Notes under the pieces: generated by a model
Seen by the model: only the letters and a program-made list of their open reading frames with translations
What the model was told of the DNA's origin: nothing
Database searches by the model: none
Shown: positions 1 through 6,328 of the stretch, one piece after another
Numbering within the stretch: position 1 is the stretch's first letter
Layout: every line of letters starts with the position of its first letter
Program-made: the position numbers and the translations under genes
Assembly: GCA_041674865.1 (NCBI GenBank)
Contig: JBAYUX010000044.1
Coordinates: 1-10,073 of the forward strand
From: CALREA01 sp041674865
GTDB taxonomy: Bacteria; Patescibacteriota; Gracilibacteria; UBA1369; UBA12463
Reading direction: 5' to 3'
Length of the DNA stretch: 10,073 bases

Positions 1-351
1 GCATCCTGCGAGAATCATAAGGTCAAATTCCCATCCCGTTTTATCGTGTGATGTGAATGGAACTTTCCACTCTTCTATCTTGCAGTAGATGGCTCCTGCC
101 ATGATAAGACTCAATACTATCGCAGCTATCTGGGCAAAGAGTCCCATGACAAGAGCTGCGGCTGCGGCAAATTCTACCCATCCAAGAAACGTGAACATCC
201 AGCCATTTTCTGGCTTACCCATATTTTTGGCCATGGTGTTTCCGTTCTGCATTTTCCACAAACCGTGTACGAAAAAAATGAGAGCTACGCTGCATCGAAG
301 AATGAGGAGCCCTACATCTGTGTAGGAATGCAAGAGGGCAAAATTTTCCAT
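1..351 (-). CDS. DoxX family membrane protein (C-terminus beyond the left edge)
   Basis: The first 117 residues are visible and the frame is still open at base 1, so the 3' end is missing. The start is the ATG at 351; an in-frame TAA lies about 30 nt upstream and there is no Shine-Dalgarno sequence. Hydrophobic segments lie at about residues 13-32, 51-72 and 74-90. The pattern LILRCSVALIFFVHGLWKM (residues 16-34), E60 in the second helix and GWEFDLMILAG near the visible end match the DoxX/DoxD-like family, small four-helix membrane proteins. Some family members are subunits of thiosulfate:quinone oxidoreductase or act in redox stress; the substrate cannot be told here. The gene starts 27 nt after the cyclophilin stop codon on the same strand, so the two are probably co-transcribed. 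Confidence 0.82.
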   Translation of the reverse strand, partial: MENFALLHSYTDVGLLILRCSVALIFFVHGLWKMQNGNTMAKNMGKPENGWMFTFLGWVEFAAAAALVMGLFAQIAAIVLSLIMAGAIYCKIEEWKVPFTSHDKTGWEFDLMILAGC

Positions 352-378
352 GTGAGTGAGGTTAGAGGGTTGGGGTTT

Positions 379-1128
379 TTACTTACTACTTACGACGACC
401 GACTCCATCACGTCATCTGCTCGAAGTGCAGCTACGGTGTCCATTCCGGAAATCACTTTTCCAAAGATCGTGTACTGTTTTGGAAGCGGTGTGTCCTTCA
501 ACATAATGAAGAACTGTGATCCGTTCGTGTCTGGGCCAGCATTTGCCATAGCGACAATTCCCTTGTCGTAATCTTTGGTTACTTTTTCATCTTCGAACTT
601 ATAACCAGGTCCGCCCGATCCATTTCCTGTTGGATCTCCACCCTGAATAACAAATCCAGATACGAATCGGTGGAATGTTAAACCGTTGTAGAAGTTTTTT
701 TCTGCGAGGTAGACGAAGTTACTGACGGTCTTTGGTGCGTCTTGTGGATAGAGCTCCATAACGATCACTCCTTTGCTCGTTGTGATGGTTACCTTTTTGT
801 TGTTAATTCGGCTCGCTGGGAGAATGCCAGGAAATTTGTATGTTGCGCTTGGATCACGTGGAGCTGGCTTGGTTTCGGTTTTGGTTTCTGTTTTTTCTGA
901 TGCTGTATCCTTCTTTGGCATGGTTGTCGTTTGGTTAGATGATGTAGTAGATGCTACTGGTGTCTCTTGGGTAAGTGGAGTTGATTGTACCTGAGTCTGA
1001 GTTTGAGCTGATGGAGAAAGAGACGTCTTTGCTGAAGGTGCATTAAGTATCTGGGCGATGGCGTACATGCCGCCCATGGCTACGAGTGCCAGAATTACAT
1101 ATAAAAGAGTCTTTTGCGTTGAGGACAT
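379..1128 (-). CDS. Membrane-anchored cyclophilin-type peptidyl-prolyl cis-trans isomerase
   Basis: The protein has 249 residues. A single hydrophobic segment (about 7-28) forms an uncleaved signal anchor with no lipobox Cys. A Ser/Thr/Gln/Lys-rich linker (about 31-95) follows, then a complete cyclophilin domain (about 110-249). The domain has the core motif F152-H153-R154 with the catalytic Arg, Q162-G-G-D, the F206-F-I-M-L strand and the closing IFGKV (221-225). The Trp of cyclophilin A that contacts cyclosporin is absent; the segment reads PLPKQYTIFG, as in many bacterial cyclophilins. Its likely role is prolyl isomerisation of secreted or surface proteins while tethered outside the membrane. 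The ATG at 1128 lies 28 nt downstream of a perfect TATAAT. A DoxX-type gene follows after 27 nt. Family assignment is secure; the clients are unknown. Confidence 0.93.
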   Translation of the reverse strand: MSSTQKTLLYVILALVAMGGMYAIAQILNAPSAKTSLSPSAQTQTQVQSTPLTQETPVASTTSSNQTTTMPKKDTASEKTETKTETKPAPRDPSATYKFPGILPASRINNKKVTITTSKGVIVMELYPQDAPKTVSNFVYLAEKNFYNGLTFHRFVSGFVIQGGDPTGNGSGGPGYKFEDEKVTKDYDKGIVAMANAGPDTNGSQFFIMLKDTPLPKQYTIFGKVISGMDTVAALRADDVMESVVVSSK

Positions 1129-1156
1129 AGTAAATAAAAAAGAATAAGGCTGCTTT

Positions 1157-1185
1157 ATTATACGGTTATGCTTCGGTTTTTGCTA
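1157..1185 (-). promoter_or_regulatory. Promoter of the cyclophilin-DoxX operon
   Basis: Read on the minus strand, a perfect -10 hexamer TATAAT (1157-1162) is preceded after 17 nt by TAGCAA (1180-1185), a weak -35 match (3 of 6). Transcription should start near 1150, giving a leader of about 22 nt before the ATG at 1128, with no Shine-Dalgarno sequence. An imperfect palindrome, TAAAGCAGCCTTA (minus strand), overlaps the last base of the -10 and the predicted start site. Confidence 0.6.
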
Positions 1186-1285
1186 GAAAAATCCGAGAAA
1201 ATGATGCATTGACGTTTTTCGCCCTTCATGTTAATTTTTTCGGGCTTTAGATGCCTCGATTGGCAAAAAGTCGCCTTGAAAATAT

Positions 1286-1360
1286 GCACAGTTAGCTCAG
1301 TGGTAGAGCATCTCGTTGACGTCGAGAGGGTCAGAGGTTCAAGTCCTCTACTGTGCACCA
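1286..1360 (+). tRNA. tRNA-Val (anticodon GAC)
   Basis: A complete 75-nt cloverleaf can be folded by eye. It has a 7-bp acceptor stem GCACAGT/ACTGTGC, D arm GCTC-AGTGGTA-GAGC, and anticodon stem TCTCG/CGAGA. The loop TTGACGT puts GAC at positions 34-36, reading the valine codons GUC and GUU. A 5-nt variable loop and the T arm AGAGG-TTCAAGT-CCTCT follow, then discriminator A and an encoded CCA. A possible promoter (TTGACG at 1209-1214, 17 nt, TAATTT) is too weak to call. The tRNA sits alone between the divergent cyclophilin operon and comF. Confidence 0.97.
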
Positions 1361-1404
1361 GTTAAAATTTTTGGTGAGAGTTTAGCGTTTTTTTAGGTTT
1401 TATT

Positions 1405-1410
1405 TAGAAT
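1405..1410 (+). promoter_or_regulatory. Possible -10 element for the comF-glycosyltransferase-polX run
   Basis: TAGAAT matches the -10 consensus at 5 of 6 positions and ends 30 nt before the comF ATG. This resembles the 28-nt distance seen at the two better promoters in the window. The -35 region 17 nt upstream (TTAGCG) is poor. TAAGAT at 1415-1420 is a second, weaker candidate. Confidence 0.35.
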
Positions 1411-1440
1411 TCTGTAAGATTGAGTTGGTACCCTTGGCGT

Positions 1441-2094
1441 ATGGGTACTTTTTTTGATTATCTTTTTCCGCCGAAGTGCTGCGTGTGTGAGTGCACGGGG
1501 GCGCATTTGTGCGAGTATTGTCGCTACGACTTGGTAGAGTCTTTTTTGACGGATGATGGGGTAATGCTGAAGAGTCCGTATGCTTCGATTTCTGCGGCGA
1601 AGTTTTTTGCGATTACAGCGTGCCGGCCGACGCCTGTTTTGCGGCAGGCACTTCATGCATTCAAGTATACACATACTGAGGAGTTGACTGAGATTTTTGG
1701 TGAGATTTTGGTGACGAGACTCAAGGGGTTTCGATTTTCGCGAGATGTTTGTATTGTGCCGGTGCCGTTACATGCGAGCCGCGTGCGCGAACGTGGCTTT
1801 AATCAGAGCTTGTTGCTGGCACGGTATGTGGCAAAAAGACTTAGACTGAAGGTGGCGGATATTCTGGAGCGCACGCGATGTACTTTTCCGCAGGCGCAGC
1901 TCTCTCGGAGTGATCGAATTCTGAATGTGCGCGGCGCATTCGCGTTGAAGGCGAACGTTGCCAAACTTCCGCGCGTAGTTCTTCTTCTCGATGATGTCAT
2001 TACGACTGGTTCGACGTTCACGTCGTGTCGCGACGTGCTCATTCGAGCCGGTGCTACCAAGGTTTATGGCTTGGCACTGGCGCATGGCTTGTAG
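1441..2094 (+). CDS. comF: ComF family phosphoribosyltransferase-like protein
   Basis: The protein has 217 residues from the ATG at 1441. A TTG at 1420 would add seven residues, but MGTFFDYLFPPKC is the usual ComF beginning, so the ATG is preferred. An N-terminal zinc-ribbon has two Cys pairs (C13/C16 and C24/C27). The type I phosphoribosyltransferase domain follows, with VPVPLHASRVRERGFNQ and, near the C-terminus, the PRPP-binding loop LLLDDVITTGST (about residues 181-192). In competent bacteria ComF acts at the inner membrane in uptake or handling of transforming single-stranded DNA; its enzymatic activity is not settled. Length and motif order are normal. A glycosyltransferase gene follows after 19 nt, but that gap appears to hold its own promoter. 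No other competence gene is visible. Confidence 0.9.
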   Translation: MGTFFDYLFPPKCCVCECTGAHLCEYCRYDLVESFLTDDGVMLKSPYASISAAKFFAITACRPTPVLRQALHAFKYTHTEELTEIFGEILVTRLKGFRFSRDVCIVPVPLHASRVRERGFNQSLLLARYVAKRLRLKVADILERTRCTFPQAQLSRSDRILNVRGAFALKANVAKLPRVVLLLDDVITTGSTFTSCRDVLIRAGATKVYGLALAHGL

Positions 2095-2098
2095 ATCA

Positions 2099-2107
2099 TG
2101 GTATAGT
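2099..2107 (+). promoter_or_regulatory. Extended -10 promoter placed for a leaderless transcript
   Basis: TGGTATAGT fits the extended -10 pattern TGnTATAAT with one mismatch in the hexamer (2102-2107). Only six bases (CGACTC) separate the hexamer from the ATG at 2114, so a start at the usual 7 nt downstream of the hexamer would fall on the A of the start codon. No good -35 is visible, which extended -10 promoters can tolerate. The site lies in the 19-nt gap after comF. Confidence 0.5.
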
Positions 2108-2113
2108 CGACTC

Positions 2114-3274
2114 ATGCTTCTTGGTATTGATGCATCTCGGGTTGTCGCAATGAATGGAACTGGCGTTGAAGTTTATTCCTTCGCTATTATTCATCATCTT
2201 TTAGAAAAGATCCGAACTAATTCCCATAGCGCCTTTGATCGAGTTCATCTCTACACTCCTCGTCCTCTTCCGGAAGGTTTTTTGGGTGGGCGGTATCCAT
2301 TTGTCGAAGAGCATGTCATTCCATTTCCAAGAGTATGGACACACATCAGGCTTTCCGCCGCGATGCTCCAGGAGCCACCTGATGCGCTCTTCATCCCTTC
2401 GCACGTTCTTCCGATCGTTCATCCAAAGCGAAGTGTGGTGACCATTCACGACGTAGCCTTCATGGAATTTCCTCAGGCGTATGGCCGTTTCCAAAGAATG
2501 TATCTGAAATTTTCTACATGGCTTGCCGTACGTGAGGCAACTCAGATTGTCGTTCCAAGTCAGGCGGTTGCTGATGATTTGGTGAAATATTTTTCTTGTT
2601 CAAAGGAAAAGATTTCGGTTATTCACCATGGATTTGAGCCGAATGCATCACCACGAACACATGCTGCCGACCATAGCATGAATCACCAAGCCGCCAACTC
2701 GCTCCTTCAAAACTTCAATATCGGTCTCGATGATCCCTATATTTTTTATGTTGGACGACTTGAAGAGAAAAAAAATCTTAGACGACTGATTGAGGCATTT
2801 ATCTTATTTCGAAAAACGCATCCTTCGTGGAAACTTATTCTCGCTGGAAGTCGCGGATTTGGTTTTGAAGAAATCTTCAAAGTTGTCGAAGCTCATGATG
2901 CTTGGCAGTACGTGATTATGCCCGGATTTGTCACCGATGAGGAGAGGGACGCTCTTTATGACCACTGTCAATTTTCCGCATTTGTATCGCTTTCTGAGGG
3001 CTTCGGATTTCCAATTCTCGAGTCGATGTCGTACGGAAAAGATGTTCTCATGAGTGACATTCCGGTGATGCACGAAATTGCTACGCAGGGAGTATTTGTC
3101 GATCCGATGAACGTAGAAGATATTACGAAAGGCATGCTCAAACTTGCCGAGAAGTCGTCCGAATCTACACCTGTACATCAGAGTGCGCTCAAAAAAATTA
3201 CTGCAAAATATTCCTGGGAAGTTGCTGCTGAAAAAACACTCCAAGTTCTTTCCGATGTTGCGAAAACGTCATAA
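2114..3274 (+). CDS. GT4 family glycosyltransferase
   Basis: The protein has 386 residues from the ATG at 2114. The open frame extends back into comF, but homologous sequence begins at MLLGIDASRV, so the earlier starts are rejected. It has the two-Rossmann GT-B plan. The N-terminal half carries GTGVEVYSFAI in its first helix region and TIHDVAF. The C-terminal half carries YVGRLEEKKNLRRL (from residue 212) and the nucleotide-sugar motif E295-GFGFPIL-E303 (E-x7-E). This is the retaining GT4 class, which typically transfers mannose, glucose or similar sugars to surface polysaccharide or lipid-linked glycan. Donor and acceptor cannot be read from sequence. There is no membrane segment, so it is cytoplasmic or peripheral. 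It is followed after 8 nt by polX, suggesting co-transcription. Confidence 0.93.
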   Translation: MLLGIDASRVVAMNGTGVEVYSFAIIHHLLEKIRTNSHSAFDRVHLYTPRPLPEGFLGGRYPFVEEHVIPFPRVWTHIRLSAAMLQEPPDALFIPSHVLPIVHPKRSVVTIHDVAFMEFPQAYGRFQRMYLKFSTWLAVREATQIVVPSQAVADDLVKYFSCSKEKISVIHHGFEPNASPRTHAADHSMNHQAANSLLQNFNIGLDDPYIFYVGRLEEKKNLRRLIEAFILFRKTHPSWKLILAGSRGFGFEEIFKVVEAHDAWQYVIMPGFVTDEERDALYDHCQFSAFVSLSEGFGFPILESMSYGKDVLMSDIPVMHEIATQGVFVDPMNVEDITKGMLKLAEKSSESTPVHQSALKKITAKYSWEVAAEKTLQVLSDVAKTS

Positions 3275-3282
3275 AAACCATT

Positions 3283-5040
3283 ATGGACAATCAAGGAATA
3301 GCCCACATATTTGCGGAAATTGCGGACATGCTCGATATCCAAGGCGAGAATGTTTTTCGCATTAATGCCTATCGCCGTGCGGCTCAAATTGTTGAACATT
3401 ATCCGCAAGATTTGAGTGAGGCGTATTTGAAAACCGGTGACGTAGAAAAAATTCCTGGCATTGGAACCGACCTAAAACAGAAAATTATTGAACTCGTCAC
3501 GACTGGGAAATGTCAGTGGCATCAGGAACTTGTGGCTCAATTCCCGCCTGGATTACTTGGTATGTTGCGCGTTCGTGGAGTTGGTCCAAAGAAGGTAAAA
3601 TTATTTTTTGGAACGCTTGGAATTCAAAATCTTGAGCAGCTCAAAAAAGCTGCGATGACCGGACAACTTCGAGATCTTCCAAAGATGGGCGAAAAAAGTG
3701 AGGTGGATATTTTGAAGGCGATTGAGGAGTATGAGGCGATGCCACATGAACGTCGACTTCTTCATGAAGCGCTTACTGAAGCCAATAAATTCGTAGCATA
3801 TCTTTCTAAGTGTCCTGATATTTTGAAGGTACAGTATGCGGGAAGTTTGCGACGTGGTGTCGAGACGGTCGGCGATATTGATATTTTATGCTGTGGAAAA
3901 AAAGGTGAGAAAAAAGATCCCGCAGAAGTTACGCGCATCATGAATTATTATGCGAAGTACCCTGGAATCGCTTCGATTATTAATCGCGGTGAGACGAAGT
4001 CATCGACCCTTTTGGATACAGGAATTCAGGTAGATCTCCGCGTCCTTGATGAATCGATTTTTGGCGCAGCGCTGCATTATTTTACCGGTTCAAAATCTCA
4101 CAATATTCGAATTCGTGATCGTGCGAAAAAGATGGGGCTCAAGGTGAGCGAGTATGGAGTTTTCGATATGAAAGGTAAAAAAGAACGACTCGTTGCGGGA
4201 AAAACTGAAGATGAATTATTCAAAATTATCGGTTTACCGTTTATTATTCCCGAGTTGCGTGAAGATCGAGGTGAGATTGAGTATGGACTCAGTCACGAAA
4301 AAATGCCGGATCCGGTTGAGCTCGATCATCTTCAAGGTGATCTCCATGTGCACTCCCGGTGGAGCGATGGATCACAGGAGATTGAAGACGTTGCAAAAGC
4401 TTATCAGAAAGCCGGTTTTCAGTATATCGCCCTCACGGATCACTCGAAACTTGTTGGCGTGACTGGCGGCATGGATGATGCGCGCGTCACTGAGCAGTGG
4501 GATGAAATTGATGAGGTCAATCGTAAAATGAAAGGGTTTCGCATTTTGAAAGGCAGCGAGGTCGATATTCTCAAAAATGGTCAGCTCGATTATGGAGAAA
4601 AGATTCTCAAAAAACTCGAGGTCATTTGTGCGTCCGCACACCTCTATCACAACCTCACCGAAGAAGAACAGACGAAGCGACTCATTCGTGCAGTAACCTC
4701 TGGATATGTGAAGATTTTGAGTCATCCAACCGGTCGACTTATCAATCAGCGAAAAGCTATTTCTTTCAATATGGAGGCTGTTTTCAAGGCGTGCAACGAT
4801 CATCATGTTGCGCTTGAAATCAATGCATCTCCTGATCGAATGGATTTGAATGATGTGAACGTCCGCATGGCAAAAAGCCTCGGCTGTAAGTTCTCTATCG
4901 ACTCCGACAGTCATCACTCATCCCAAATGGAATTCCTTCAATATGGAGTCATCGTGGCTCGCCGAGCTGGGTTACAAAAAGAAGATGTCATCAATACGAT
5001 GCCGCTCAAGGAACTGCTGAAGTATTGGAAATTACCATAG
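3283..5040 (+). CDS. polX: DNA polymerase/3'-5' exonuclease PolX (family X polymerase with PHP domain)
   Basis: The protein has 585 residues, close to the usual 570-580 for bacterial PolX. The N-terminal 8-kDa-like region has helix-hairpin-helix motifs (EKIPGIGTDLKQKI at about 56; LRVRGVGPKKVKLFFG at about 94). The polymerase core has G187-S-L-R-R, catalytic D198 and D200 (GDIDIL), the third Asp D251 (QVDLRV) and Y266-FTGS. The C-terminal PHP domain keeps its metal ligands: DLHVH (353-357), TDH (D386, H387), EVD (E426, D428), SAH (H453), SHP (H481) and DSDSH (540-544). Both activities should therefore be intact. The expected role is gap filling and end trimming in base-excision or double-strand-break repair. 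The ATG lies 8 nt after the glycosyltransferase stop with no Shine-Dalgarno sequence, so translation may be coupled to the upstream gene. Confidence 0.97.
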   Translation: MDNQGIAHIFAEIADMLDIQGENVFRINAYRRAAQIVEHYPQDLSEAYLKTGDVEKIPGIGTDLKQKIIELVTTGKCQWHQELVAQFPPGLLGMLRVRGVGPKKVKLFFGTLGIQNLEQLKKAAMTGQLRDLPKMGEKSEVDILKAIEEYEAMPHERRLLHEALTEANKFVAYLSKCPDILKVQYAGSLRRGVETVGDIDILCCGKKGEKKDPAEVTRIMNYYAKYPGIASIINRGETKSSTLLDTGIQVDLRVLDESIFGAALHYFTGSKSHNIRIRDRAKKMGLKVSEYGVFDMKGKKERLVAGKTEDELFKIIGLPFIIPELREDRGEIEYGLSHEKMPDPVELDHLQGDLHVHSRWSDGSQEIEDVAKAYQKAGFQYIALTDHSKLVGVTGGMDDARVTEQWDEIDEVNRKMKGFRILKGSEVDILKNGQLDYGEKILKKLEVICASAHLYHNLTEEEQTKRLIRAVTSGYVKILSHPTGRLINQRKAISFNMEAVFKACNDHHVALEINASPDRMDLNDVNVRMAKSLGCKFSIDSDSHHSSQMEFLQYGVIVARRAGLQKEDVINTMPLKELLKYWKLP

Positions 5041-5050
5041 AGGATCGACT

Positions 5051-5081
5051 AAAAAGCACTATTGAAATATTTACGCTTTTT
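5051..5081. terminator. Possible bidirectional terminator between convergent genes
   Basis: AAAAAGC (5051-5057) can pair with GCTTTTT (5075-5081) across a 17-nt AT-rich loop. A T-run follows on each strand, and the element fills the 44-bp gap between polX and the convergent lysozyme-like gene. The stem has only two GC pairs and the loop is long, so this is a weak candidate. Confidence 0.3.
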
Positions 5082-5084
5082 TTA

Positions 5085-6311
5085 TTACGCTACGTTTGAG
5101 CCCTCTGTTCTCGCATCTGCACCACCTCCAAAGAATCGACGTGCGATTCTTTGACGTTTTGCCATCGCACCCTCCCTATCTCGTGGGCGCTCAATATCTC
5201 GAGAGAATATTGCGGAGAGTTCTGCAATTGATGCTCCGCCCGCAGCTGCAGCACGAAGATTTTTACCATATCTTCCCAAAACTTCTCGCTTCAAAATTGT
5301 ATCGATATTGACCCCCGGATCCTTTCGCTCCTCTACCGACATGCCATGTCCACCTCCGCGATCGTGAAGTTGAAATAGACCAATACTGTGCCCGCTATCT
5401 CCTGTTGCCCCTGGTCGCAATCCTGACTCGGCGTATGCATTGACGATTGCGGCTGCAGCGACCGACTTCGGAAGACCTGCTGCCAAGAATCTCTGTTCAA
5501 TAATTTTTGCCATTTCTTTTTGCGCTGGAGACAAGACTGTTTCCGGAATTTGATCGGCGACTTCCGTCTTTCCATTGAGATCGAGCGGCTTGTATTCAAG
5601 ACTTCCTGGCTGTCCGTTTTCTCCTTCTTTCCAAACCGGAAGTCCTTTTTTCTGATTTTCCTCGTCCTTTGCCTTGTACTGAGTATATTCCTTTTCATCC
5701 ATTATCTTTCCCTCTTCCCATGTGTCACCCTGAAGAATGCGAAGATATCCATCGTTGTCATAAAAGTTACCTTGAGTTTTTATCGTACTTTTTCGTTCAA
5801 AATAGGTAACGGTTCCATTTGCCTTATATTCGTCATAGGCTTTTTTTGCCTCTGGATAGCGAGTTAAGAGCTGCTTATTTCCGCCCTTGTCGAGATTTCG
5901 TGGATGAATCTTCAAAACGACTGACCCCACTTTTTCATTTACGAGATTTTTCAAACCAACGTTCCACTCGAGATCGTGATTTCCAAGTGCATTGAATTTC
6001 TTCACGCCACCCTCGTCTTCACATAGAAGCATTTTCGTAATGCCAGGGTCTTTTTTTTCAATGTCCGTAACGTCATCAACGATTAATTTCTGTAGCGTTT
6101 CGCCATTTAATGGTCGTCCAAATGCCTTTTCAAATCGTGCCTTCTGCTCTGGAGTGAAGTTGCGAATTCCTTCTTTTTCTTTAAGATCATCTCGTTCTTT
6201 TTTCTGAGCATCAAACGTAGGCTTGAGCCTATCGAGCCGCTCCTTTGCTTGCTCGGCGCTTCCTTGCTGCGCTTCAATTTTCGGTTTTGGGGCTTCGAAT
6301 TTCGGTGCCAT
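5085..6311 (-). CDS. Lysozyme/transglycosylase-like protein with C-terminal catalytic domain
   Basis: The protein has 408 residues and no signal peptide or membrane segment. Residues 1-50 are highly charged, probably helical. Residues about 50-260 are unrecognised, but about 130-202 resemble the middle of the neighbouring 503-residue protein (G181-N-F-Y-D-N-D-G-Y-L-R-I-L-Q-G-D). The C-terminal domain (about 262-395) has the lysozyme-like signature: INAYAESGL-type helix with putative catalytic E295, then ATGDSGHSIGLFQLHDRGGG (303-322). This is close in pattern to phage-tail-lysozyme and soluble lytic transglycosylase families, which cleave the MurNAc-GlcNAc backbone of peptidoglycan. A Gly/Ala/Arg-rich tail ends the protein. 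The gene starts 17 nt after its partner's stop, so they form an operon. Exact enzyme class and export route are unknown. Confidence 0.78.
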   Translation of the reverse strand: MAPKFEAPKPKIEAQQGSAEQAKERLDRLKPTFDAQKKERDDLKEKEGIRNFTPEQKARFEKAFGRPLNGETLQKLIVDDVTDIEKKDPGITKMLLCEDEGGVKKFNALGNHDLEWNVGLKNLVNEKVGSVVLKIHPRNLDKGGNKQLLTRYPEAKKAYDEYKANGTVTYFERKSTIKTQGNFYDNDGYLRILQGDTWEEGKIMDEKEYTQYKAKDEENQKKGLPVWKEGENGQPGSLEYKPLDLNGKTEVADQIPETVLSPAQKEMAKIIEQRFLAAGLPKSVAAAAIVNAYAESGLRPGATGDSGHSIGLFQLHDRGGGHGMSVEERKDPGVNIDTILKREVLGRYGKNLRAAAAGGASIAELSAIFSRDIERPRDREGAMAKRQRIARRFFGGGADARTEGSNVA

Positions 6312-6328
6312 ATTGCTGCATTAAAAAT

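Noticed and set aside
1209..1237. TTGACG-17-TAATTT as a tRNA promoter
   Set aside because: The -35 is good but the -10 matches at only 3 of 6 positions; not strong enough to list as a feature.
1158..1358. Minus-strand open frame of 66 codons over the tRNA
   Set aside because: It covers the tRNA-Val on the other strand, has no recognisable protein features, and overlaps the cyclophilin promoter.
1420..1440. TTG start seven codons upstream of the comF ATG
   Set aside because: The extra residues do not resemble ComF, whose homology begins at the ATG-encoded MGTFFDYLFPPKC; TTG would also sit on a candidate -10 element.
1991..2113. Upstream extension of the first glycosyltransferase into comF
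   Set aside because: These 41 codons lie inside comF in another frame and show Arg/Trp-rich non-homologous sequence; the GT4 N-terminus begins at 2114.
2804..3244. Minus-strand open frame of 146 codons inside the glycosyltransferase
   Set aside because: It is antisense to the conserved GT4 donor-binding domain and has no recognisable features.
4372..4917. Long minus-strand open frame (181 codons) inside polX
   Set aside because: It is antisense to the conserved PHP domain and its translation shows no domain; it reflects the codon use of polX.
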